Shown here piece by piece: positions 1 through 13,100 of a stretch of 64,000 bases of DNA; positions within the stretch are counted from its first letter, which is position 1, and each line of letters begins with the position of its first letter. The DNA comes from Paenibacillus sp. JNUCC-31 (lineage in GTDB: Bacteria > Bacillota > Bacilli > Paenibacillales > Paenibacillaceae): NCBI RefSeq assembly GCF_014844075.1, contig NZ_CP062165.1, positions 1,364,001-1,428,000 of the forward strand. Direction: 5' to 3'. Below the pieces are notes generated by a model that saw nothing but the letters and a program-made list of their open reading frames with translations, did not search any database and was not told where the DNA came from. Both the position numbers and the translations under genes were made by a program.

Positions 1-883
1 GATTAATGTAATCGATATCTTCTGGAGCTAGCCTCGCTTGGTCCAATGTCTCTCGAATAACCCTCATTTCTCCTTCGCACGAAGGGTTGGGATTGCGATT
101 GGCATCTGCCGAGACCGACCACCCAAGTATCTCAGCATAAGGTTTTCTGTCTCTCCTTGACATTAAGTCCGCTCGTTCAACAACTACTGCAGCACAATTT
201 TCACCATAAATAAATCCATCCCGATCGCGATCAAACGGCCTGCATGCTTTAGCGGGGATGTCTGCGTATTTATCGCTTCCCATAGCCCCCAATGCGCGGA
301 AACTTTGGCATTCCAAATACGAAAGATCCATCAACGCACCTATCGCAATACAGACATCGACTCGTCCAGATAAGACAGTCTCTGCCGCCTGGATAATAGC
401 CAGTTGTCCACTCGCTGATGCTCCACCAAGTGTGTAAGCGAAGCCTTGTATGCCGAACTGCTCAGTACATAGTCCGCATAGGTCGGAATCCATAAACGAA
501 AGTGCATACGATGGCCGAATAAACGGTACGTTGTCCACGTAACTTTCAAATGTCGTTACCAGTTCCCGCTGTTGAATGTTGGTTCCACCGATGATGAGAC
601 CAATGCGTCGTGGATTAATCTCATCCAGCGACGCATCTTGCCATGCTTCATAAAGTGTCGCGAGTGCCACTTGCCCAGACCATGAGGCGCTACGCAACGT
701 CCTCTTCCCAATCTTTTCAGGAAAAGAAAGAGAAGGAATTTCTGCACCTATAAAGCTGGTCCCCCGTTGCCTTCCAGGTCTTTTCATAACGTCGAACGTA
801 TTTCTGCCCTCTAGCATCGCAGTAGAAAACGCTTCTTGTCCCTGGCCAATGGCGGAGGTAACTCCAATGCCAGAGATGTGCAA
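1..883 (-). CDS. Decarboxylating ketosynthase of a beta-branching cassette (PksF-like), partial
   Basis: Partial gene running off the left edge; 294 codons are visible. A TTG start at 883-881 lies one base after the stop of the ACP gene, so translation is probably coupled. The N-terminus has the ketosynthase opening HISGIGVTSAIG, followed by the thiolase-fold core. At the nucleophile position the motif reads GGASASG (residues 153-159) where active ketosynthases have TACASG: Ser156 replaces the catalytic Cys. In PksF-type enzymes this substitution goes with decarboxylating malonyl-AcpK to acetyl-AcpK, the donor for an HMG-CoA-synthase-like beta-branching enzyme (established for the B. subtilis pks family). 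The neighbouring AcpK-like ACP and the Trp-flagged tandem ACPs of the large PKS support this role. The histidine motifs lie outside the window. Confidence 0.85.
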   Translation of the reverse strand, partial: MHISGIGVTSAIGQGQEAFSTAMLEGRNTFDVMKRPGRQRGTSFIGAEIPSLSFPEKIGKRTLRSASWSGQVALATLYEAWQDASLDEINPRRIGLIIGGTNIQQRELVTTFESYVDNVPFIRPSYALSFMDSDLCGLCTEQFGIQGFAYTLGGASASGQLAIIQAAETVLSGRVDVCIAIGALMDLSYLECQSFRALGAMGSDKYADIPAKACRPFDRDRDGFIYGENCAAVVVERADLMSRRDRKPYAEILGWSVSADANRNPNPSCEGEMRVIRETLDQARLAPEDIDYIN

Positions 884-884
884 G

Positions 885-1133
885 TTAATTGGAGGTATAC
901 TTTTCATATACGATTTCAGCCAACTCTCCGATATTTCTTGCTGAAGCAAGTTCCACACGAGGGATATTCAAAGACAGCGACTCCATCGTCATCGCGACAA
1001 TTTCTGCACGATCTATCGAGTTGGCTCCAAGATTGACTAGCTGATCTTCCTTTTGAAATTCATGCTGCTCCAACTCCGGTAATATTTCGCAAACATGGTT
1101 TACAATAATTTTAAAAATGTCTTGTTTATTCAT
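885..1133 (-). CDS. Free-standing acyl carrier protein, AcpK-like donor ACP
   Basis: An 82-residue protein, the size of a single ACP. The phosphopantetheine site is Ser39 in LGANSIDRAEI, which has the N-S-x-D-R character of AcpK-type donor carriers rather than the DSL core of ordinary PKS ACPs. ATG start at 1133 with GGGAGG seven bases upstream. It sits 16 bp after the giant PKS gene and one base before the Ser-type ketosynthase, the usual order of the acetyl-donor half of a beta-branching (HCS) cassette. It is expected to carry malonyl, then acetyl, to be condensed onto a beta-keto chain held by the tandem ACPs of the PKS. The pairing is inferred from family and context. Confidence 0.87.
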   Translation of the reverse strand: MNKQDIFKIIVNHVCEILPELEQHEFQKEDQLVNLGANSIDRAEIVAMTMESLSLNIPRVELASARNIGELAEIVYEKYTSN

Positions 1134-1149
1134 AAGAACCTCCCATTAA

Positions 1150-4100
1150 TTATAAATTCCGTAATATTTGCTGCGCTTGACCTGCTTTAATCGAACCACG
1201 ATACAACTGTTCCAGAACCTCATCCAAAGACTGAGTTGTCTCCGAAATGGCTGTTTCCTTCCCATCTTTGTCCAGTTCTTTCCTCACGAAGTCCGTAAAT
1301 TCACGCAACGTGGGGTAGTCATAGACTTTAGTTGCGGGTATGGAAGTACAATAACGTGTATTAATATCCTTAATCCATTCCACTCCAATGATAGAATCAA
1401 GACCCATGTCGATAAAGTTCATGTTCCTATCAATATCATCGCTATTCATATACAGAGCATCTGCCAAGCTATATGCCAGATCACTATCCAATAGATCCAA
1501 TCCTTTTTCGGAATTCACATGTGCGTTCTCTAGCTGAACGGCTTGTAACTCCGCACCAAAAGATACGTCGGAAATGAGCGCAGTTATATAGTTAGAAAAC
1601 TCCCGCAACGTGGGGTAATCATAGACTTTGGTAGCGGGTATAGAAATACCAAACTTACTGTTTATCTTTTGAATCCATTCAACGCCGATAATTGAATCTA
1701 GCCCCAGGTCGACAAACTTTCGGTCTGCATCGATATCCTTTGGATCTACGAATAGTGCGTAAGCTAGACCTTCAGTCAATTCTCGCAGAACCGTACTAGT
1801 CTGAGATTCACTTTTTTGCTCCCTCTCTAGTTGTTCGTTGTCTCGAACCGTCAAATCACCTGTTGGCACCAAAACAATCTGTGGCTTAGGCATTACGTTC
1901 TTCTCTTGCTGCCCAAGAGCAGTTTGGAGAGATGCCAGTGATATACCTTGCTGATGAGATTTCCCGACTGGGGGGCTCACATCCAAAACTGGCGCAGCGA
2001 TAGGATTAGCCTGTAATGATTCCACATTATTCAAAACTGGATCTGGCAGAAGGAATTTCTGTTTAGCAAATGGATAACTAGGTAGCCCACCTAATCGTCT
2101 GACCTCTCCTTGCTCGTACAACGCTTCCCAATGAATATCATTTCCTCTCACCCAAAGCTCAGCCAGCTTGCCAATTTTCCCTCCACCAGCTAATCTTTTA
2201 ACAAAATCTTGACCTTCTTCGGTGTCAGTAATCAGCATGCCTGTATTGCTTCCGACCTCACCTGCAAATCCCCCTTGCGGTAATGCACCTTTTCTGTCCA
2301 CATAGTGCTGCAACTGAGAGATCAGCATATCCCGGCTCGTGAATTCGAAAGCAAGTCGGGCTGCCATACTTTGCCTACCCACCTGGAAGGTATAGACCAA
2401 ATCTTTAATGGAGGTCTGCTCATTCTCATTCAGATAGTCAAGCAATTGTTTGGCATACTGCTGGAGCCCCTCTTTGCTCTCTGTGGATATCGGAAGTACA
2501 CCTACTTCCGACGCATATTTCACACGTGCAGGAGTTGTATATGATTCAATTACGACATGCGCATTCGTACCACTAAAACCGAATGAGTTGACCGCTGCCA
2601 TTCTGGAACCTTTAGAGTTGACCGGCCAATTGCTCAACTTCGTATTAACATAAACCGGACTGTTATCAAAATCGATATGTTCATTATTCACATTAAAATT
2701 AATAGATGGCGGTATTTGTTCATGCTGCATACTAAGAAGCACTTTGATTACATTTAAAACACCTGCCGCGGCTGTCGTGTGACCGATATTTGCCTTCAAC
2801 GAACCAATAGCACAGAATCGTTTCTTGTCGGTAAATTTAGCGAATGATTCAGTTAATGCATGCAGTTCTATCGGATCTCCCAGTTTCGTTGCCGTCCCGT
2901 GGGCTTCAATATACTGGATATCTTCCACATCAATCCCGTTCCGCCGATACACATTCTCCTGTAGCTGACTTTGGGACTGGAAGCTTGGTACGGTAATCCC
3001 CGACGTTTGACCATCCTGATTCGTGCCGCTGCCACGGATGACCCCATAAATATGATCGCCATCAGCCTGTGCATCCGCAAGTCTCTTCAATATAAGAACC
3101 CCTACTCCGTCTCCGACGACAATGCCATCGGCGTTTTGATCAAACGGCCGGCATTGACCGGTCGGGGATAACATGCCCGCATGCTGCATCGAGACAAACA
3201 TTCCAGGATGAGTATAGACAGTGATTCCACCTGCAACCGCCATATCGATATCTCCATTTATCAACTGCTTGCATGCCATGTCGATAGCAACAAGTGAAGA
3301 AGAACAGGCCGTATTAACAGCCATTGCTGCTCCCTTCAAATTCAAATGGTATGCGATGCGGGCAGCCAGTATACTCGTGTCGGTTCCAAGCATGGTGAAA
3401 TGGGAATAAGATTCCGAAGGTTGAGACAGACCCATAGCACCAATGATTGTGCCCACTTGCTTACCGTGTAGTTTCTCTGGCGTGTATCCTGCATCCTCTA
3501 GCGCTTTATAGCATTCCTCCAACAAAATTCGTTGTGATACATCAATAGCTCCAGCTTCCTTAGGCGATATTCTGAAAAATTTTGAATCAAACGAATCTCT
3601 ATTCTTCATAACACCGTACCTGTTAGCAAGCTTCTCTTTGGAACTTGAGCGGAGGAAAGCTTTCCAAGCATCGTTATTCAGATCCGAGACTGTTTCTTTG
3701 CCCTGACTGACAATATCCCAAAACTCGTCAGGCCCTTCAGCTCCAGCGCATCTGCAAGAAAGTCCAACAACTGCAATCTCATGATCTGATTTGTGAGCCC
3801 TCTTATCCACCTGGGGTTCCGACACTGCTTCTGCAATAACCGGCTCTGAAACAACTACTTCTTTCTTTGAAGAACGCTTAGGTAGCTGTCCTTCAACATA
3901 GGAAGCAAGCTCTTTTAGCGAGTTATATTCGAATACTATACTTGTCGGCAGTCGAAGGTCGAATTGTACATTGATCCCTTCTGTCAATTGGACAGCGTTA
4001 ACCGACCCAATACCAAGTTCAACAAATGTCTCATGCTCATCCAAATCTTCACGTTGTATGCCCAGAACCTCCTCAAATACGAGCATGATTTCCTCCTTAA

Positions 4101-7100
4101 TCGGACGGATATTGCTTTGTCCAACATTAGAGAAAGAAGAGTTTATGGTTGAGTTTACTTGATTATCAGGAACAGGTTTTGACATAGGGTAAGGAATATG
4201 ACCACTCGCAAGCATCTCTTTCAATGCAGCAGAATACGGCGTCTTGTTCTTGATTCTCGTTGCGTTATATGCGCTACACTCTTCCTTGCTCATTTGCGTT
4301 TCTTTCTTGAGTTTAAATAGGCAATAGCTGATCCAACCATTCTCCAACGATTTACTTTGGTTTGCATAATTCCTGTAGGTATCCCTCGTCACTTCTGGTA
4401 AACCAATCGTGTTTTGATCAACAAATGGATCATAAAGGAAATTTGCAATTTCCGGTGAGACGTCAATAATTTCATCAATAACAAGGTTGTGTTCCGAAAG
4501 TAATTCGATCCAGTCCTGAACGGTTGGAATGCTGATCTCCACCTTGGGATCAATAATGGCTCCCTTGAGGTTGCAGATATAATCCATTAGCAGTAATCTT
4601 CCATCTTTATTAAGCGAAGCGGAAATATTACTGAACAATCCATGCTTGTTACGAATATGAAAGCTAACCTCAATCCCAATAGCCAAATCATACTTATCCG
4701 GGAATGCATCCTTGGAGCTGTCTTTACAGAAGATGGTTGCCCTGTCCCTCAGGCCCTTCTGTTCAATTCGACGATTGCCAAGTTCAGCTTGTGCTGCAGT
4801 GATAGTAAATCCGTGTGTGCTTATGTGAGGATACATTTTAGCCACTTGAATTACATCCGTCCCATGTCCGCATCCGATATCTAAAAATGAACGCACACGT
4901 CTAAAATCTTCCTTGCAGAAGAGCACCTGTCTAAGCTCGATTTGTTTCGATCTCATCTGTTGCATTGCTTTCAAATTTTGATCTGGGAATAGAAACATTT
5001 CGCTCATAGAGAATCCGGGAACCTTCTCCTCAAAAGGACAAAACGTCAGATAATCCTCTGTGAACTCCCAACTGCTCTGCTTAGCCGCAAATGTGTAGAA
5101 CTCGATCGCTTTGTTACTATACTGGGTTTGCGGAGACAACATTTCTGCGCTCTGTTTGGTTTGGAATGCCGTCTTGAAACGACCTACCCAACAGCTCCTA
5201 CGGTTAAACGGATACGTCGGTAGCTTGGCCACTTTACGTCTTTGTTTACCTTGGTGCAGCCCCTGCCAAGCTATAGGATGACCGTTTACCCAATACTGAG
5301 CAATTGTCTCAATATCGTTTTTCATTAAAGCAGTTTTCAGAGTCTGATCAGGGGCAAGCGTTTTTTTAGTAATTTGATTATCCCCTTCATAACACGGTTC
5401 GGATATTTCCGCTTTGTTAAGCCATTGTTCTAATTGCTGTTCCAAGTGAGCTTGGTTTTGGGCTACAAAAGCCAACCTGCACGGCATAGCTTCACGGCCC
5501 ACCTGAAGTGTGTATGCAATGTTAGCCAAATTCACATTTGGGTTCCTTCTCAAATAGACGGCCCAGTCTGCTACGTATTCCACTAGTCGATCACGATTCT
5601 TGGCTGATAAGATGAATAACACCGATTCTTCGTTCAATATGGCATTCGGCACATCATCAGGAATATACTCTTCTACAATGATGTGAGCATTAACCCCACC
5701 TGCTCCGATACTTGTTATCCCAGCTCTTCGTGGAACTTCTACTCCAGCGATGGAAACACGTCTCCACTCTTCCAATGTGCGCTGAATACGGAATGGCATA
5801 GTATCGACATTAATATTCGGATTTACTTCTCCATGAAGCGATGTAGGCACCAAAGTTTGGTTTTGTAAGCACAGTACAACTTTCGCCAATTGAGACATGC
5901 CCGAAGCTGCCTCACAATGTCCGATAATCGGCTTTACAGAACCAATACTATACTTCTCATACTGCTCATTATCTTTCCGCAGCCCATAAGCTTTCGTTAA
6001 AGCGCTCATCTCGATAGCATCACCCATCTCTGAGCCACTAGCTGCAGCCTCTATATAAGTGACTGTGTTAGGATCGATACCGCATTGATTAAGTGCAGCT
6101 TCCATGACCGCTGCTTGTCGGCTCGGATCTGGCGTCGCATATCCGTTCGTCCGTCCGCTATGATTTACTGCAGTACCTCTAATCAATGCATGAATATGAT
6201 CTCCGTCTTTAATCGCCTCTTCATATGCTTTCAGCACAACAACGCCGACGCCTTCTCCGGGAACAAAACCTCTACCATTTCGACCAAACGCATCCCCTAC
6301 GGGACTGTCCGACATCAGTTGTCCTTTAGAAAGCTGAGCGTATCCAGATGGATGAACATATAAATTGACTCCCCCTGCAATGGCCATATCACCTTTACCC
6401 TGTCTGATATATTCACAAGCCTCGTGAATCGCCACTAACGAGGAAGAGCACATTGTATCAATCGGCATACTAGGGCCTTGGATATCTAAATGATAGGAGA
6501 CTCTGTTGACCATCGACGAGAATGAAGTTGCGGGTAATTGACGCAACGCCTCTGAGCCAAGCAGATTATAACCCTGTTTGGTAATCCCTCCGAATACACC
6601 CGTCCGTTGACGCGTATCTTCTGACAATGTTGTTGGAGCATATCCTGCATCCTCCAATGCCTTCCAGCACTCTTCTAAAAATAACCGTTCTTGAGGATCA
6701 ATTTCTTCTGCTTCACTTGGAGTCATATTAAAAAATTTCGGGTCGAATTGGTCGATAGCCTCTAAGAACGCCCCCCACTTTGAACAGCTTTTCCCTAAAA
6801 GTGCTGCTTCTTCTTTACTAGCAACGTAGTGGTCTCGCCAATCCCACCGGTCCAGAGGCACTTCTGTAATACAAGAATTGCCCTCAATCAATTTGTCCCA
6901 ATAAGCTTCAAGATTTTTGGACTGCGGAAAGCGACCGCTGATGCCGATAATGGCGACAGGTTGCTGCGTCTGCATTTGCGAGGATTGCGTTATTTGACCA
7001 ATTGACTGATCATTCACAACTGTCACTTCCTGCATAGCTTGTCTTGTGTGTGGGTAAGTCTCCACTAAGTAATCTGCCAGATCACCGATAGTTTGATATT

Positions 7101-10100
7101 CATAGAAAATCGTTTTAGAGAGCCCACCTACCCATAGCTCCAGTTTGTTATTTAAATCAGCAATCATAAAGGAATCAATACCGTAGTTTTCGAACCGTTC
7201 GTCTTCATCAATCTGAGCAACTTCCAACTTCGCAGCCTTGGCGAATATTGTTTTTAGTCGAAGTATTACCGATGCACGCGCTGGATCCGAAGCGTCTATG
7301 TTTATCGTTTCAGCAACAGGAGCATGAGCAAGTATCTTCAATTCGGGCTTACTGTTCCTCATGGATACCTCCTCCCCCTCTAATACGAGCATGTGATCGG
7401 CATCAAAAGCCAAAGCCATATATAGGGCCTCTAAGCCATTTTGCGTTTTCATTGGTTGAAGTCCGCTCTTCTGTTTCATGTGCGCCTTTTTTTGCTCGTC
7501 CACCTGCATTCCGCCTTCTTCCCAAAGCGGCCATCCGATGGAAATGGTTCGGCCATGCCGCTGTCCATCTTTCATAAGGCGGTTTCTATAACTGGAATAC
7601 GCATCCATGAAAGCGTTCGCCGATGCATAGTCGGCTTGCCCTTCATTTCCGAAAACGCCCGAAATCGAAGAGAACAAGACAAACCAATCTAGCTTCAGAT
7701 CAGCAGTTAATCGATCCAATATCACAAGCCCTTTGGTTTTCGGAGCCGTCACGGCCGTAAATTCCCCAACTGTTTTATTTAGAATATAACTGTCGCTTAT
7801 AACACCTGCACCATGCATAATGCCATCCAGTTTTCCAAAATTGGTTAGGATATAATTAATTAGCCTATTCGTTTCAACCTCTTCGGTTACATCAACTTGA
7901 TGGTACTCAATATAAAATCCCGATACTTTCCATTGCTCGAGACGAGCCATTAGGTTCTGCTGAGGGGTAGACCTCCCTGTTAGAATCAGCTTCGCACCGG
8001 GCGCCTTTGCCGCCATATCTTCAGCTAAAATCATACCAAGCCCGCCTGATCCTCCCGTAATGAGATAAACGCCACCATTTTTCCAAGGTAGCTCCTTGGT
8101 CGGGGGAGATCCAGCATCTTGCCATGCTTTAACGTAACGTTCTCCATTCTCATAACGGACGTGTTGATCAGCGGAATGCTTCCCGCTTTCCATTACTATG
8201 TGCGCTAGAATCTCTGCGTCTGGCCATTTATCAAGTTCGATAAGTTGACAAACCAGCTTCGGGTTCTCAAGTCTGGCCGTATGAAGTATTCCGGATAAAC
8301 CTGTAAATAATTGTTGCTCGCCGAAAACAGGAACGACAACTTGAAACAACACATTTTCTTTTGGTTTCTGGCGAATTATGCTTTGAAGCTCCTGCAGTAT
8401 CCGCACGCCATATTGTTGGAACCTATCGAATATATCTACCTGATCTGCGTGTAACTCATGGTAACTGACCCCATCCATGATAGACTTAAATGTCTTGCCG
8501 TCTAAGTCGTTAGGTTCGCATAGAAAGATCACATGCCCGTCATGACTGGATAAACGAATAGGTTCTACCGAACTTTCCTGCCAGTGCGGAAGAAGAAAAG
8601 CAGTGCTCAAGGATTCAACAGTAGCCGTAGATGTAAGCTGACGAACTAGGCTAACCTTCTCTTCCGGAACCCAGTACCGGTCCTTGGCGAATGGATATGT
8701 CGGCAGGCTCATTCGGCTCGGTTTATTCCCTGCATACAAGCCGTTCCAATCGACGGAAAGCCCCTTGCTCCAGAAGGCTAGCAGTTTGTCATATTTCCCT
8801 TTTTCCATCCATGCCTGTGCTACCGTTTGCCAATCTTCGTCCCCTCCGATCAGCGCCATTGCTTCTTTATCCTTCCTTGCCTGCCCTGTGTATAGGTCAG
8901 TATGCTCGTCTTTCCCTTCCACATAGCCATGCAATTTGTCCTTCAGTTCTTCCAACGAAGCTGCTGTGAAGCCCAGGCGCTCGTCCATCGCTTCTCTCCC
9001 GACTTGCAGGGTATATGCTACTCGCTCCAGTTCCGACTCACCAATGGCTCCGCGCTGGATCGCTTCAAGCAACAAGCGGGCTTGTTCGTTCAGACGCTCT
9101 GCGTTTTTGGCCGATAAGATAATGATTACCGGCTGTTCTCCTCTCACCGCTTTTACCGGGTTAGACGTTTGTGCTACATACTCTTCAATCACCACATGCG
9201 CATTTGCCCCGCCAAACCCAAATGAGCTTACACCTGCACGCCGTGGAATTGCGTTTCCTTCCTCATCTTCAAGTGCTTTCCACTCCTCTTCTTCCTGTAC
9301 AATATAGAACGGACTGTCTTTCAGTTGGATATAAGGGTTGATCGTCTCACAATGTAAACTTTTCACGAGCTTTCTATGCTTCATTTGTAACAGCACTTTT
9401 ATCACGCCTGCCACACCTGCCGCCAGCTCCAAATGTCCAATATTGCTCTTTACAGAGCCGAGTCCACATCTTCTTTCCGGTTGGTTTACTTCTCCCGTAT
9501 CTTGGTACAGCGTCTTGAAAGCCGACTTTAACCCGTTGATTTCAATCGGATCCCCCAGTGAGGTCCCCGTACCATGTGTTTCGATATATGTCACTGTTCC
9601 TGGATCGATTCCCGCTTGCCGATAGGCTGAAAGCAAGAGATCTGCTTGGGCTTTCGGATTAGGTGCAGTGAGTGACGCAGCCCGGCCCCCGTGATTTTCC
9701 GCGGTTCCGCGAATCACGCCATAGATGTGATCCCCGGAAGCCTCGGCTTCGCTCAGCTTCTTCAGTAAGAGCATGCCAACCCCTTCGCCTCTCACATACC
9801 CATTCGCTTCGCTTGAGAATGTCTTGCATCGCCCGTCCTCACATAACATTCCCGCTTTGCTGAAGCTGATCTGCAGCTCTGGCGATACGATTGTATTTAC
9901 GCCTCCGGCAATGGCCATTTCACAGTCACCACTCTGAATAGCTCTTACCGCACGGTGGATGGCGACTAGAGAACTGGAGCAGGCCGTTTCTATCGGTTCG
10001 CTCGGTCCGTGAACGTTCAGAAAATAACTCATCCGGTTCGGTCCGACAGAGGGAACCATTCCTGTAGAAGAATAACCTTCAATTGTAATATTCGCACGCA

Positions 10101-13100
10101 AGAGCAAATCGTTGTAACCACTTGCAGTGGTACCAGCAAATATTCCAGTATTGGTTCCAGACAAGCTTTGAGCTGAGTAGCCCGCATCCTCGATCGCTTT
10201 CCAGACATAGGTCATTAAAAGCCGCTGTTGCGGGTCCATAAGTTCTGCTTCTTTTGGCGAAATGCCAAAAAAGAGTGGATCGAATTCATCAACACCATTG
10301 ATAAACCCGCCCCACCGGCAGTTCATTTTATTCACTTCAGTCATAGGATCGCCATAATAAGTCCGCCAATCCCAGCGCTCTACTGGAATCTCGGAAATGC
10401 AGTCTTTGCCTTGAGCAAGGTTCTTCCAAAAGGCATCCACATCGTCTGCCATCGGGAAGATGCCACTGATACCTACGATTGCAATACCATCCTTACCGCT
10501 GTCTGATTGTTTCAACTTCTGGTCTGTAGCTGCATAAACCGAATCAACGCGACGTTTGTTTTCTCGTTTAAATCGAGGCTGCTCTGGATTAATCTTCGTC
10601 TCTTCAATTTGTTTAGATGCAGCAGCGGTAGCTTCCGCTTTAACATAAAAAAATGGAGTCAACTGAATGGAAAACTCACTAATCAAAAACGCCACATACT
10701 GTTGTATCGTCGGATATTCAAAAAACAGCGTAGGTGAAAGTTCCAGATTATACAACTGATTAAGTTTATTGGTCATCTGTGTGAACGTAATGGAATCAAA
10801 TCCGTAATCGGTTAATTCGGTCTCGGTATCGATATCGTTCGCATCTACTTTAAGCAAATTAGAAACGGACTGAACAAAAGCAGTCTTCACTTTCATAATC
10901 AATTCTTCATTCGTCGCTACACTACTAGCTGAAGCTGATGAACCGATTGTCTCGCTTACCACTTGCTGACGTATATTTAACTTCCCACTTTCGTCCAGCA
11001 GTTTTTGCTTGAACCGAACAGCATCGCCTGACACGATCATTATCTGATCTTTACTAGTGCTCCTTGCCCGTTGAAAGAACTCAAGACCGTCTGCCGTATT
11101 CAATGCCTTCATACCCCAGTGTTGGAACAAGTATGCTGCTCCTGCTTCATCGACCTGCATCCCGCCTTCCTTCCATAAGGGCCAGTTGATCGAGACCATC
11201 CGCGGTTGTTTACTCGAGGCATTTCGATACGTAACGTAGGCATCCATAAACGCATTGGCTGTGGCATAATCGGCCTGCCCCATATTGCCCAAAATCGCTG
11301 CGATGGAGGACAAAACAACAAAAAAATCAATTGGTTCTTCTCTTGCAGCCTCTTCCAAATTCAACAGACCAGTCACTTTCGGAGCTACTACATTTTTAAA
11401 TTCATCTGAGTTTTTGTTCATGATAAGACCATCACGAATGATTCCTGCTCCATGAATAATACCATTTAACTTTCCATATCTTTGGCGAATGCCTCGGACT
11501 AAATCCATAACCGCAGTTTTATGTGTTACGTCTACCCGCAGGTACTCGATTTTGGCTCCAAGCTCCTCAAGTTCCCTATGCTGAGCTTTCATTTGCAAAG
11601 AAAGCACCGATTTCCCGATCAGAACTATCGTTGGGCTTTTGCATTTGCTGACGATTTCTTTGGCAAATATGCGCCCCAGCCCACCATTACCACCCGTAAT
11701 CAGATAGACTCCGTTGTCCTTCCATGACACATCGGAATGTTCATAGATTGGATCAGCTTCTTTCCAATCACGAACCATCCTGGTGCCATTTTGATAGCGA
11801 ACAAAAAGATCTGTACAGTAGCTGTTTTCTTTTAATATCAGTACAATTCTATTTGCATCTTTCCAGTCATCCGTTTCAATTATCTGTCCGGCAAATCCCT
11901 TCCACTCCAAGGCGGCTGTTTTTAGCAGACTAGAAAATGCCGAATACAATTGCTTTTCATTATGAACAGGGACGACAATCTGCATAAAAGCGGATGTTTT
12001 TTCTGTAATGATAGCCTTTAATCGTTCAAAGAGTTGAACAGCATACTCTTCAAATCGTTGCCCGAGCTCTTGATGTCCAGATTGCAGAACAATGCATTCA
12101 GAATCCATCAACAAACGTGCAACCTTCTCATTAACTTGATCAGCCAACTCACACAATACAATCATTGAGTTTGTGCGTATTTCAGCTTTATCTCTGGTAG
12201 TAATGGGCTGCTCCCGCCAAGTCGGATACAACATAATCGCACTTGAAGATCTGGATGTTGTCTCGCCCGAGACAGCATTCATCCGCCTGCTCGTTAGCCC
12301 CTTCATGCTAACGCATATTGTTCCATCCTCGTCACAAAGCAATATCTCCATTTTCTCTACTTTATCTCCAGGCTGGCTTCCCTCACTATAACGGACATAA
12401 GCCCACATTGTGGAGGTACAACCACGGAGCAACTCCAATTCGTTTAAAGCAAAAGGCAAGATCGGGTTCATCCGGTCTTTGTCTACTAAAGTGCCTGCGA
12501 TATCTATATGGAACGCTAGAGTGAGCTGAAATGCAGCATCCATAACGCTCGGATGTAGAATGAATTGCTCTTGTGTGTCCATCACAGACTGTGGCAGAAC
12601 AAGCTTACCAACCAGATAGTCCTTACCCCTGTAGATGTGTTCAATGCCCTTGTGGGAAGGCCCATATGCAAACCCAAGTGCATGGAAATACTCATAGCAA
12701 TCACTGGACCGTAGCACATTTTCACTTTGGTTAATCAAGCTTTCAATATCCAACTTCGTGTATATAGTAGATTGATGGGAAATAGCAGAACCTTGTGCAT
12801 GGAGAATGGTATCCTCTCCATGCATACTATTATCACTAAAAATTCCGAAGGAGATATCTCCATTCTCTTCCGGATACAAACTTACATGTACTTGAATAGG
12901 TTCGTCTTCCAATACAAAAGGTCTGGACCAGATAATGTGCTTGAGTACAATATTCTCATGCCCTAAAGCTCTATTCGTGGCATGTTCGATTGCGATCCTG
13001 GCCATCTCCAGGTAGGCAACGCCTGGCAATACCCGTCGTCCTTGAACAACATGATCTTTCAAGAAGAATTCCTCTCCGTCGAAAGAGGAACTGTATCGTT

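Noticed and set aside
1290..1750. DNA near-repeat about 300 bp apart as a possible mobile or assembly artefact
   Set aside because: It is explained by the tandem duplicated ACP6 and ACP7 of the PKS, a normal arrangement in beta-branching modules.
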